Positions 55,509-63,875 of a DNA stretch of 64,000 nucleotides are shown here, piece after piece. The DNA is taken from assembly GCF_002968575.1 (NCBI RefSeq), contig NZ_PVBM01000021.1, forward strand, positions 43,643 through 107,642. Reading direction: 5' to 3'. Positions within the stretch are counted from its first letter, which is position 1. Every line of letters begins with the position of its first letter. The notes beneath the pieces were generated by a model that was not told the DNA's origin, did no database searches, and saw nothing but the letters and a program-made list of their open reading frames with translations. Both the position numbers and the translations under genes were made by a program. This stretch comes from Neorhizobium huautlense. Lineage in GTDB: Bacteria; Pseudomonadota; Alphaproteobacteria; Rhizobiales; Rhizobiaceae.

Positions 55509-58486
55509 GCCTCGTCCCAATTGGTTGCGGCCCGCGCGTCGACCTTCAGCGGCACCCTCATGGCTATCGCAGGCATGGCGGCCTGCTCCATGGTCGAGAC
55601 AATCACGGGTAGCGCGCGCTCCACTTCGTCATCCTCCACCTCGAAGATCAGTTCGTCATGCACCTGCAGCAGCATGCGAGCCGAGAGCCCGGCATTGGCC
55701 AGCGCCGGCTCCATCTTCACCATGGCCCGGCGGATGATGTCGGCCGCCGAACCCTGGATCGGCGCATTGATCGAAGCCCGCTCGTTGAAAGCCCTGACCG
55801 AAGGGTTGGAAGACTTGATCTCCGGGTAGTGAGCGCGACGGCCGAAGATTGTCTCTACATAGCCATTCTCGCGGGCGAAATTCTTCGTGCTTTCCATATA
55901 GTCGCGGATGCCCGGAAACCGCTCGAAATATTTCTTGATGTATTCGCCGGCTTCCGACCGCTCGATGCTGAGCTGGTTCGCAAGGCCGAAGGCCGAAATC
56001 CCGTAGATGATGCCGAAGTTGATCGCCTTGGCGCGCCGGCGAACCTCGCTCGGCATTCCCTCTACCGGCACGCCGAACATTTCGGAGGCCGTCATGGCGT
56101 GAATGTCGACGCCATCGGAAAAAGCCTGGCGGAGCTGGGGGATATCCGCCACATGGGCGAGCACGCGCAGTTCGATCTGGCTGTAGTCGGCCGAGACCAG
56201 CTTGTGGCCCGGCGTCGAGATGAAGGCCGTGCGGATCTTCCGCCCTTCCAGGGTGCGCACCGGAATGTTCTGCAGGTTCGGCTCGGAAGACGACAGGCGA
56301 CCGGTCGTTGTGGAAGCCAGCGAGTAGCAGGTATGGACCCGCTTGGTTTGCGGATGCACATAACCCGGCAGAGCATCCGTGTAGGTCGACTTCAGCTTGG
56401 TGAGCTGGCGCCAGTCGACGATCTTGCGCGGCAGTTCGTGCCCGGCGGCGGCCAGATCCTCCAGGACGCTTGCCGAGGTCGACCACTGGCCGGTCTTCGT
56501 CTTGGCGCCGCCCGGCAGGCCCATCTTGCCGAACAGGATGTCGCCCAGCTGCTTCGGCGAGCCAATTGTGAATCTTTCACCGGCCAGCGTATAAATCTCG
56601 TCCTCGAAGGCCGCAGCTCTCTGGGCCAGCTCGCCGGAAAGGCGGGAGAGTATCTGCCGGTCGATGGTGATGCCGCGTTCTTCCATATGGGCGAGGACAG
56701 CCACCAGCGGGCGCTCCAGGCGCTCGTAGATACGCGTCAGGCCGGCCGCGGCAAGTTGCGGCTTCAACGCCATCCAGAGGCGCAACGTCACATCGGCATC
56801 TTCCGCAGCGTAGACCGTCGCCTTGTCGATATCGACGAAGTCGAAGGTTACTCCGGCCTTGCCGCTGCCGGCAACATCCTTGAACGTGATCGGCTTGTGG
56901 TTCAGCCAGCGTTCCGAAAGCGCGTCCATGCCATGGTTGGCCTTGCCGGCCTCCAGCACATAGGACATCAGCATAGTGTCGTCGTAGCTTTCGACGGTGA
57001 TGCCATGGCGTTTCATCAGGAGATAATCGAATTTCAGGTTCTGCGCCACTTTGAGAACCGAGGAATCCTCCAGTAGCGGCTTCAACCGGGCGAGCGCCTC
57101 GCGCATCGGGATCTGGTTTTCGGCAAGCCCTCCGCCGAGCAGGTCGCCGACTCCCGTCTTGTGGTTGAGCGGGATATAAGCCGCGCGGACATCAAGGCCG
57201 GTCGGGCTGTCGATATTGTCCGCCAGCGCCAGCGAGAAACCGACAAGCTCCGCCTGCATCGGATCGAGCGACGTGGTTTCGGTATCGAAGGCGACGAGGC
57301 CCGTATCGCGGGCCGCCCTGATCCAGTCATCCAGCATTTCCACGTCGCGGATCGTCACGTAACAGCTCGGGTCGAGCTTGGCATTCGCGAAGGCGTCGAT
57401 GCGGGCCTTGGCAAGTTCGGCCGGCGTCGCCGCATCCGTTCCTTTGGCAACCGGCGCCTTGGCCGCGTTGGCAGGTGCCTTGGCCGCGGCTTCTCCGGTG
57501 TCTGCGGGCGTTACAGACCCGGCATCGAGATCGGGGCCTCGGGCGGCGTCGCCCCATTCGACCTTGACCACGGCGGGCTCAATGGCGTCCGCATCACAAT
57601 CGCAGGCCGCCGCAACACGCCGCGTGAGCGTGCCGAATTCCATGGTCTTCAGGAATCCGATCAGCTTCGGTCCGTTCTGAGGCTCCAGCACCAGCGCATC
57701 GAGCGGCAGCTCGAGCGGCACATCGGTGCGCAGCGATACGAGCCGGCGCGACAGCCGCGCGAGATCGGCATTGGCGACGATATTTTCCCGTCGCTTCACC
57801 TGCTTGATCTCGCCGGCCCGCGCCAGGAGCGTATCGAGGTCGCCGAACTCTTCCAGAAGCTGGGCCGCCGTCTTCGGGCCGATACCCGGGATACCCGGCA
57901 CGTTGTCCACCGAATCCCCGACCATCGCCTGCAGGTCGATCATCTTTTCCGGCGGCACGCCCCATTTCTCGACGACGTCGGGAATGCCGATCTGCTTGTC
58001 CTTCATGCTGTCGTACATGTGGACATTCGGCGTGACGAGCTGCATCAGGTCCTTGTCGGAGGAAACGATGGTCACGTCCGCGCCGATCGCCTCGGCCTGC
58101 CTGGCATAGGTGGCGATAATATCATCCGCCTCGAAACCTTCCGTCTCGATGCAGGGCAGATTGAAGGCGCGGGTCGCTTCCCGAATCAGGCCGAACTGCG
58201 GGATCAGCTCTTCCGGGGGCGCGGAGCGGTTTGCCTTATAGGCGTCGTAGAGGTCCTTGCGGAACGTCTTGGCCGAATAATCGAAAATGACGGCGAAATG
58301 GGTGGGCGTGACGCCGACGGACGTATCGCGGGCGTCGGTCAACAGCTTCCATAGCATATTGCAGAAGCCGGAAACGGCGCCAACCGGTAGTCCGTCGGAT
58401 TTTCGGGTGAGCGGCGGCAGCGCATGGAAGGCGCGGAAGATGAAGCCGGAGCCGTCGATAAGGAAGAGATGATCGCCTTTTTTCAT
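55502..58486 (-). CDS. polA: DNA polymerase I
   Basis: A 994-residue three-domain polymerase for Okazaki-fragment processing and repair. N-terminal 5' nuclease FLIDGSGFIFRAFHALPPL; a full proofreading domain with Exo I VAFDTETTSLD, Exo II KVAQNLKFDYLLM and Exo III VYAAEDADVTLRLW; polymerase motifs A VSADYSQIELRVLAH and C LLQVHDELIFEV. A Pro/Ala-rich linker of about 50 residues lies between the first two domains. ATG 58486 starts directly before the nuclease domain. All catalytic residues are present. Confidence 0.97.
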   Translation of the reverse strand: MKKGDHLFLIDGSGFIFRAFHALPPLTRKSDGLPVGAVSGFCNMLWKLLTDARDTSVGVTPTHFAVIFDYSAKTFRKDLYDAYKANRSAPPEELIPQFGLIREATRAFNLPCIETEGFEADDIIATYARQAEAIGADVTIVSSDKDLMQLVTPNVHMYDSMKDKQIGIPDVVEKWGVPPEKMIDLQAMVGDSVDNVPGIPGIGPKTAAQLLEEFGDLDTLLARAGEIKQVKRRENIVANADLARLSRRLVSLRTDVPLELPLDALVLEPQNGPKLIGFLKTMEFGTLTRRVAAACDCDADAIEPAVVKVEWGDAARGPDLDAGSVTPADTGEAAAKAPANAAKAPVAKGTDAATPAELAKARIDAFANAKLDPSCYVTIRDVEMLDDWIRAARDTGLVAFDTETTSLDPMQAELVGFSLALADNIDSPTGLDVRAAYIPLNHKTGVGDLLGGGLAENQIPMREALARLKPLLEDSSVLKVAQNLKFDYLLMKRHGITVESYDDTMLMSYVLEAGKANHGMDALSERWLNHKPITFKDVAGSGKAGVTFDFVDIDKATVYAAEDADVTLRLWMALKPQLAAAGLTRIYERLERPLVAVLAHMEERGITIDRQILSRLSGELAQRAAAFEDEIYTLAGERFTIGSPKQLGDILFGKMGLPGGAKTKTGQWSTSASVLEDLAAAGHELPRKIVDWRQLTKLKSTYTDALPGYVHPQTKRVHTCYSLASTTTGRLSSSEPNLQNIPVRTLEGRKIRTAFISTPGHKLVSADYSQIELRVLAHVADIPQLRQAFSDGVDIHAMTASEMFGVPVEGMPSEVRRRAKAINFGIIYGISAFGLANQLSIERSEAGEYIKKYFERFPGIRDYMESTKNFARENGYVETIFGRRAHYPEIKSSNPSVRAFNERASINAPIQGSAADIIRRAMVKMEPALANAGLSARMLLQVHDELIFEVEDDEVERALPVIVSTMEQAAMPAIAMRVPLKVDARAATNWDEAH

Positions 58487-58592
58487 GGGCCAAAGCAATA
58501 GCGTGGGGCATTCGTTCCGTCCACGAAAACTTGGGCTGGCGCGGGTTAGCAAAGCCTCACCGGAACGTTACCGATTTGTAATGGCCCGATGC

Positions 58593-58621
58593 CTTGAAAA
58601 GCTCCGTTGCGGCGCACATCT
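58593..58621 (+). promoter_or_regulatory. Putative promoter of the polA-adjacent sRNA
   Basis: CTTGAA (58593-58598), 17 bases, ACATCT (58616-58621). The -35 box agrees with the alphaproteobacterial CTTGAC; the -10 box is weaker. Predicted start near 58628, just ahead of the first hairpin. Confidence 0.45.
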
Positions 58622-58627
58622 CAGCAG

Positions 58628-58771
58628 TACCGGCGACTGATCACGCCGCAGTCTGGAAAACGGCCTGTCCCCCGCCGCACCAGACCGGGCAAAGACCTAC
58701 CCCCCTCTCCGGGTCTTTGCCCTTCCATCGGAACCGCCATGGCTGTCCCCTCCCGGCCATGGCGGTTTTTC
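58628..58771 (+). ncRNA. Three-hairpin trans-acting sRNA, probably alpha-r7 family
   Basis: Three tandem stem-loops: 58651-58685 (6-bp stem), 58687-58722 (perfect 11-bp stem) and 58732-58767 (perfect 11-bp stem) followed by a T-run. Every loop is C-rich with CCCC/CCUC-type, anti-Shine-Dalgarno-like stretches (CCCCCCTCTCC in loop 2, TCCCCTCCC in loop 3), so it could block ribosome sites of target mRNAs. Location between polA and a marR gene matches what I recall for the rhizobial alpha-r7 (Smr7C) locus. The flanking 58487-58627 holds the polA leader (leftward) and a putative sRNA promoter. Confidence 0.65.
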
Positions 58772-58892
58772 CGTTTTAAGAGCACAGAAAGACTTGTCAT
58801 TTCCCGTGTCTTCGCACAGGCTTGGCGAAAGCATGGCCTGCGATATATCCGGCTGCCCCATAGGCAGATCGGAGAGGATGGAGACCGAAGCC

Positions 58893-59324
58893 ATGGCATT
58901 CGACCGCTCGCGTTCGGCGACCTATCTTGCCGGTCAACTGGCCAAAGGCTTCGCGCGCTCACTGCAGACGCGATCTGCGGCACTGGGCTTTTCTCCGGGA
59001 CAGTTTCCCGTCCTGCTCGAACTGTGGCAGGAGGATGGGCTGACCCAGAAACAGCTTCTCGACCGGCTGGAGGTGGAGCAGGCAACGCTGGCCAACACCC
59101 TCTCCCGCATGGAGCGCGACGGTCTCATTCAGCGCACACCGCATCCCAACGACCGACGGGCGCAAATCATCACACTGACCCAGGCCGGCCGCGATCTCGA
59201 AGCGGAGGCCGTGGAAGCCGCAGCCGACGCAGATGCGGCCCTTTTCGAGGGGTTCAAGCGATTTGAGCGGGAGCTGATGATCGAATACATGCGGACGATC
59301 GTGGAGACCGCGCGCAAGCTCTGA
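58893..59324 (+). CDS. MarR-family transcriptional regulator
   Basis: A 143-residue winged-helix dimer. LGFSPGQFPVLLELWQEDGL leads into the recognition helix region LLDRLEVEQATLANTLSRME, then the wing RDGLIQRTPHPNDRRAQII, with DRR as in the family. ATG 58893 with GGAG nine bases upstream is preferred over an ATG five codons earlier whose Shine-Dalgarno would touch it. Ligand and targets are unknown. It faces the DUF6428 gene tail to tail. Confidence 0.88.
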   Translation: MAFDRSRSATYLAGQLAKGFARSLQTRSAALGFSPGQFPVLLELWQEDGLTQKQLLDRLEVEQATLANTLSRMERDGLIQRTPHPNDRRAQIITLTQAGRDLEAEAVEAAADADAALFEGFKRFERELMIEYMRTIVETARKL

Positions 59325-59345
59325 CAGCTCCATCAACCGCCCGTA

Positions 59346-59864
59346 TCAGGAACAGCACGCGCCGCTTGCCGAGGACGGTCCGCAACAGGCGGCCGCCTTC
59401 CGGCTTTCCTCGGCCAGCCAACGGTCGCGAGGCTTGCAGCTCGCCGGCCGTGGCGACAATTCCACATGCAGGGCGCCATCCCCAAAGATGGGAAGCGACG
59501 CACAAAAGAGCTGCATCGGCTGCACGCCGTCACTCACCTCGAAGGTCAGCTTGGCGGATCCGTCGAGCCGCACATGCTCGGACACCTTGCGGATGATCTT
59601 GGAGAACTTCGCCGCCGGCATGTGCGTCCTGTCGCCTTCTTCGATATCCCAGAGCTGGACGAATATCTCCGACCATGCTTCGGGATTGGCGCCGCAATCA
59701 AGCGCGGAGAAATGGCCGGCCTTCACCTCGGTCACGTGATAGCCTTGCTTGATGGCCTTGCCCTCGTAATGGAATACCAGCGGCACCTCCGCGTGACTGG
59801 CAAGCGTGTCGAGCATCAGGCCAAGAGTGATATCAGCGGCGCGGGGCTTGTCGATCGCATTCAT
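59346..59864 (-). CDS. DUF6428 protein, arsenic-locus associated
   Basis: A 172-residue soluble protein of DUF6428, often found beside arsR genes. LDTLASHAEVPLVFHYEGKA and GYHVTEVKAGHFSALDCG are family stretches. The C-terminus carries two cysteine pairs (Cys160-161 in AACCGPS and Cys170-171 in GACCS), which could bind As(III) or another thiophilic metalloid. AGGAG precedes ATG 59864. It diverges from the arsR fusion across 42 bases that hold the likely operator. Confidence 0.78.
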   Translation of the reverse strand: MNAIDKPRAADITLGLMLDTLASHAEVPLVFHYEGKAIKQGYHVTEVKAGHFSALDCGANPEAWSEIFVQLWDIEEGDRTHMPAAKFSKIIRKVSEHVRLDGSAKLTFEVSDGVQPMQLFCASLPIFGDGALHVELSPRPASCKPRDRWLAEESRKAAACCGPSSASGACCS

Positions 59865-59879
59865 TTGCGCTACTCCTTG

Positions 59880-59906
59880 TTTCAATATTTCAAGGATCAT
59901 TGAATT
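59880..59906. promoter_or_regulatory. ArsR operator candidate
   Basis: TTCAAT (59881-59886) and ATTGAA (59899-59904) form an inverted repeat with 12 bases between; an extra TTTCAA (59888-59893) repeats the left arm in direct orientation. The site fills the 42-base gap between two divergent start codons and covers the arsR ribosome site. Confidence 0.65.
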
Positions 59907-60761
59907 ATGGAGAAACGTCAAGCCCTCGCATCCTTCGGCGCGCTTTCGCAGGAAACGCGCCTGGAGATTGTCCGGATGCTGGTCATCGCCGGACCAACGG
60001 GAATGCACGCGGGAGCGATTGCGGAGAAGATTGGGACGTCGCCGTCCAACATCTCCTTCCACCTCAAGGAGCTCGACCGGGCGGGGCTGATCGGCCAGCA
60101 GCGGGAATCGCGATCGATCATCTACAGCGCGAAATACGACGCGCTTTCAGACCTCGTCCGCTTTCTGATGGAGGACTGTTGCGCCGGGCATCCAAAAATC
60201 TGCAAGCCTGCTGCCACCGTCACCGCCTGCGGCGGTCCTTCGAACAAGGAAAGTGCGATCGGGGACCCTGAAGGTACAACGTCGCTTAGTTTGCAATCCA
60301 TATCCGGAAATGACGCCGACCTGCGTATTGCTCTGACTGCCGCGGCACTGCCGACCGACGATCTGACCGAGGACGGTCGCCACTTTTTCCGGATTGCCCG
60401 CGGCACGGATACCCTCGGCTTCGGCGGATACGAACTGCATGACGGAGACGCGCTGCTGCGGTCGCTCGTCATTCTCCCGGACCACCGCGGCAAAGGCCTT
60501 GGAGATCTGGCAACCCGCCTTCTCCTTGAGAGCGCCCATTCAGCAGGCGCCCGGCGAGCTTATCTTCTGACCACCTCGGCGGCCTCGTTCTTCGAACGCC
60601 TCGGGTTTGAAAAGATCGATCGGTCGGCGGCTCCGACCGCTATCCTGCAAACCCGGCAGGCGACGTCCATCTGTCCGGCCTCGGCGGCACTCCTCGCCAA
60701 ACCGCTTACGCCGGGCGCCGACGCGAACGTTGGGAAGAAGTCGGAAGACTTGAACGCATGA
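59907..60761 (+). CDS. ArsR repressor fused to ArsN2-type GNAT acetyltransferase
   Basis: A 284-residue fusion. Residues 1-88 are an ArsR winged helix (ALSQETRLEIVRMLVIAGP, SPSNISFHLKELDRAGLI). Cys91-Cys92 and Cys99 (DCCAGHPKICKP) form a probable As(III) sensor at its end. Residues about 135-265 are a GNAT domain with the acetyl-CoA loop PDHRGKGLGD (194-199 RGKGLG) and ending TSICPASAALLAKPL, as in ArsN2. So one protein may sense arsenic and modify an arsenical or other substrate. It precedes the MFS pump by 13 bases. Confidence 0.85.
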   Translation: MEKRQALASFGALSQETRLEIVRMLVIAGPTGMHAGAIAEKIGTSPSNISFHLKELDRAGLIGQQRESRSIIYSAKYDALSDLVRFLMEDCCAGHPKICKPAATVTACGGPSNKESAIGDPEGTTSLSLQSISGNDADLRIALTAAALPTDDLTEDGRHFFRIARGTDTLGFGGYELHDGDALLRSLVILPDHRGKGLGDLATRLLLESAHSAGARRAYLLTTSAASFFERLGFEKIDRSAAPTAILQTRQATSICPASAALLAKPLTPGADANVGKKSEDLNA

Positions 60762-60774
60762 GCCCCAGAACCTT

Positions 60775-61983
60775 ATGAGTGCCCGCATTCCGATTGCTCC
60801 CATTGCCGCCCTCGGCATCACCCAGATCATCGGGTACGGCACCCTCTATTACAGCTTCAGCATCCTGGCGCCGGACATGGCGGCATATTTTGCCTGGTCA
60901 ACGGAATGGATCTTCGGGGCATTGTCTGCGGCGCTTCTCGTCGGCGGCCTGGCCGCTCCCTGGCTCGGCTCGCTGTTCGACCGCTGGGGAGCAGGACGCG
61001 CCATGACCCTCGGTTCGGTCGTTGCGGCTGCAGCTCTCACGGCTTGCGCCATGGCGCCGGGGAAGATCGCCTTCGTTGCCGCATTGATCGCCATAGAGGT
61101 TGCGGCCAACGTCGTGCAATACGGCGCTGCTTTCGCTCTTCTTGTCCAGCTCCGACCCGAGGTTGCGCAACGAAGCATCACCTATCTGACCCTTATTGCC
61201 GGGTTCGCCTCGACGATCTTCTGGCCCCTAACGTCGGCTCTGCACGAACACCTTTCCTGGCAGAACGTCTATCTGGTCTTCGCGGCCCTGAACCTCCTGA
61301 TCTGCATGCCGCTGCATGCCTGGCTGGCGCGTGGCGCAAGCGCCCGGGAACCTCTCGAAGCAGCAGTGCCTTTGCGGGCGGAAGGAGTACTCGCTCCACG
61401 ATCGCGGCGCCTCGGATTCGCCCTTATGGTCGCAGGCTTTGCGCTGCAGTCGCTGGTCAGCTCGGCAGCGCTGGTGCACATGGTGCCGCTACTGTCGGCG
61501 CTGGGGCTCGGCGCCACCGCCGCAATTGTCGGCACGCTTTTCGGCCCTTCGCAAGTTCTTAGCCGGCTCATCAATATGCTGCTCGGCCGCGATCTGCAGC
61601 CCCTCCACCTGGCCACGATCGCGGCAGCGCTGTTGCCAGGCGGCGTTCTGGTACTGATCCTGACCGCCCCTTCCGTGCCGGGAGCCATGGCTTTCGCGGT
61701 AATCTTCGGCATGGGCAACGGGCTTCTCAGCATCGTCGCCGGCACCTTGCCGTTGTCGCTATTCGGAAGCGAAGGTTACGGCAGGCTGCAAGGCAAGATG
61801 ATGGCGGCGAGGCTCATCACGTCCGCGATCGCGCCTTTTGCGCTGGCCTTGTCGATGACCTGGATAGGCGTCATATGGTCATTGGCGGTGACGGCGGGGC
61901 TGGGCGCGATTGCGGTGCTTGCCTTCGTGCTCATCGGCCGCCTGGCCGGCCACCAGCGGGCGACAGGCGAACCGGCGCCCTAG
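60775..61983 (+). CDS. arsK: MFS efflux transporter, probably arsenite pump ArsK
   Basis: A 402-residue major-facilitator protein with twelve predicted spans and the loop 2-3 signature LGSLFDRWGAGRAMTLG. ArsK pumps export As(III), Sb(III) and related trivalent arsenicals in Agrobacterium; size, N-terminus (ITQIIGYGTLYYSFSILAPDM) and placement after arsR fit. Substrate is inferred from context. It probably forms an operon with the ArsR-ArsN2 fusion; the ribosome site is weak, suggesting coupling. Confidence 0.75.
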   Translation: MSARIPIAPIAALGITQIIGYGTLYYSFSILAPDMAAYFAWSTEWIFGALSAALLVGGLAAPWLGSLFDRWGAGRAMTLGSVVAAAALTACAMAPGKIAFVAALIAIEVAANVVQYGAAFALLVQLRPEVAQRSITYLTLIAGFASTIFWPLTSALHEHLSWQNVYLVFAALNLLICMPLHAWLARGASAREPLEAAVPLRAEGVLAPRSRRLGFALMVAGFALQSLVSSAALVHMVPLLSALGLGATAAIVGTLFGPSQVLSRLINMLLGRDLQPLHLATIAAALLPGGVLVLILTAPSVPGAMAFAVIFGMGNGLLSIVAGTLPLSLFGSEGYGRLQGKMMAARLITSAIAPFALALSMTWIGVIWSLAVTAGLGAIAVLAFVLIGRLAGHQRATGEPAP

Positions 61984-62110
61984 CACACAAACGTCGCTTT
62001 GCCATTGTGCCTTCATGCATAGGCTTGCTAACAAGGAGCGCGCCACCACGGCTGACTCTTCCTCGTCCGGAAGAGCCAAGGCCTCGCATTTCAAAGACAG
62101 GGATCTTTTC

Positions 62111-63499
62111 ATGACCGATCTTTCCGCCGTCCTCGATCGCGCCGACCAAAACCTTCCCGCCAGCCTCGAACGTCTGTTCGGCCTCGTCCGCATCAAGTCG
62201 ATCTCCACCGACCCGGCCTTCAAGGCGGATTGCCGCAAGGCGGCCGAATGGCTCGTTGCGCAACTTACGGAGCTGGGCTTCGAAGCCTCGGTACGCGATA
62301 CGACCGGTCATCCCATGGTGGTCGGCCATCATCCGGGACCGCATGCCGATGCGCCGCATGTGCTGTTTTACGGCCATTACGATGTGCAGCCGATCGACCC
62401 GATCGAACTCTGGGAGGACGATCCTTTCGATCCCAAGGTGAAAGACCTAGGCAACGGGCGAAAGGTCATCACCGGCCGCGGGACCTCGGACGACAAGGGC
62501 CAGCTCCTGACCTTCGTCGAGGCTTGCCGGGCCTACAAAGAGGTTCATGGCAACCTGCCGGTGCGGGTGACGGTTCTTTTCGAAGGGGAAGAAGAGTCCG
62601 GCTCGCCGTCGCTCAAACCCTTCCTCGAAGCCAATGCGGCGGAACTCACGGCCGACTGCGCGCTCGTCTGCGATACCGGCATGTGGGACGGCGATACGCC
62701 GGCCATCGCCGCAGCCCTCCGGGGACTGGTCGGGGAGGAACTGACGATCAAGGCGGCCGACAGGGACCTTCATTCGGGCCTTTTCGGGGGTGCTGCCGCC
62801 AATCCCATCCACATCCTCACGGATATCCTGGCCGGCCTGCACGACGAGACCGGGCGGGTGACGCTGGACGGTTTTTATGACGGCGTCGAAGAAACCCCGT
62901 CGAACATCAAGGCCGGCTGGGAAACGCTCGGCCGGGACGCGAAGTCCTTCCTGGGCGAGGTCGGCCTTTCGATCCCGTCGGGCGAGAAGGGCCGCTCGGT
63001 TCTGGAACTCACCTGGGCGCGTCCGACGGCCGAGGTGAACGGCATCTGGGGCGGCTATACCGGCGAAGGCTTCAAGACCGTGATCGCGGCCGAGGCCTCC
63101 GCCAAGGTATCGTTCCGCCTCGTCGGCCAGCAGGAGCCGGCCAAAATCCGCGAGGCCTTTCGCGCCTATGTCCGGTCAAGGATCCCCGGTGACTGCTCGG
63201 TGGAATTCCACGAGCATGGCGCTTCGCCGGCAATTCAGCTCTCGTACGATTCCCCGGTTCTCAGCAAGGCCAGAAACGCGCTGTCCGACGAATGGACCAA
63301 TCCTGCCGTCGTAATCGGCATGGGCGGGTCAATCCCGATCGTCGGAGATTTCCAGAAGATGCTCGGGATGGATTCGCTGCTTGTCGGCTTCGGCCTCGTC
63401 GACGACCGCATTCATTCGCCCAATGAGAAATACGACCTGAAGTCCTTCCACAAGGGCATACGCTCCTGGACCCGCATCCTGGCGGCGCTGGCCGGCTAA
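62111..63499 (+). CDS. M20-family metallodipeptidase
   Basis: A 462-residue M20/M25/M40 peptidase. Metal-site motifs VLFYGHYDVQPID, GRGTSDDKGQLL, EGEEESGSPSL (catalytic Glu pair), VCDTGMWDG and the C-terminal DRIHSPNEKYDL are intact; an insert dimerisation domain (RDLHSGLFGGAAANP) follows. It hydrolyses dipeptides or related amides in the cytoplasm. ATG 62111 is supported by CAGGGAT upstream; the open frame extending back into arsK is a shadow. 127 bases separate it from arsK, so it is probably an independent unit. Confidence 0.92.
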   Translation: MTDLSAVLDRADQNLPASLERLFGLVRIKSISTDPAFKADCRKAAEWLVAQLTELGFEASVRDTTGHPMVVGHHPGPHADAPHVLFYGHYDVQPIDPIELWEDDPFDPKVKDLGNGRKVITGRGTSDDKGQLLTFVEACRAYKEVHGNLPVRVTVLFEGEEESGSPSLKPFLEANAAELTADCALVCDTGMWDGDTPAIAAALRGLVGEELTIKAADRDLHSGLFGGAAANPIHILTDILAGLHDETGRVTLDGFYDGVEETPSNIKAGWETLGRDAKSFLGEVGLSIPSGEKGRSVLELTWARPTAEVNGIWGGYTGEGFKTVIAAEASAKVSFRLVGQQEPAKIREAFRAYVRSRIPGDCSVEFHEHGASPAIQLSYDSPVLSKARNALSDEWTNPAVVIGMGGSIPIVGDFQKMLGMDSLLVGFGLVDDRIHSPNEKYDLKSFHKGIRSWTRILAALAG

Positions 63500-63516
63500 T
63501 CGGGCCACATAGAAAA

Positions 63517-63542
63517 GGCCCCGCAGTTTTCACTGCAGGGCC
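63517..63542 (-). terminator. Terminator hairpin 1 downstream of the dipeptidase
   Basis: Stem GGCCC/GGGCC plus GCAG/CTGC with one mismatch and a 6-base loop. The T-run (TTTT) is on the minus strand, so it best serves leftward transcripts; it may also stop dipeptidase mRNA. Confidence 0.6.
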
Positions 63543-63551
63543 CTCAAACAA

Positions 63552-63575
63552 AAAGGCCGGGCAAGCCCGACCTTT
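63552..63575 (-). terminator. Terminator hairpin 2, leftward
   Basis: Stem of 5 + 5 bp around one mismatch, followed on the minus strand by TTTTTGTTT. A good rho-independent terminator for a transcript coming from the right. Confidence 0.65.
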
Positions 63576-63875
63576 CCACTCCCATTCATGGGTGCCAGTA
63601 CATCCGTGGTCACTCTCAATGGGACAAGCATTTCCGACGCGGCCGCTTCGCGACCTCAAAGAAGTCAACGCGGCTCTAGCGGTCATCGTCTCTCCGAACG
63701 GTAAACATCCCGTTAACGCGGAAATGGATATCGTCTCAAGACGGCACGGTTTCCCGTATTTGCCGTTACACGCAGTCCTCAAGCGCTTGGCTCAAACCTG
63801 CGGTGCGTCGGAAACGCCATTGAACCCTAGATAGGAAGGCCTTTTCCGATTTGCAAGGGTGCTCGAAAGACCCAA
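63576..63875. other. Gap with no convincing gene
   Basis: About 300 bases. Open frames on both strands are short or lack ribosome sites and family features. Two terminators with minus-strand T-runs at its left end imply a leftward transcript crosses it. Small self-complementary stretches occur (for example CCCAT/ATGGG near 63580). Confidence 0.35.

Noticed and set aside
63592..63834. 80-codon plus-strand frame after the dipeptidase
   Set aside because: No ribosome site, no recognisable pattern, and it lies in a gap whose terminators point the other way.
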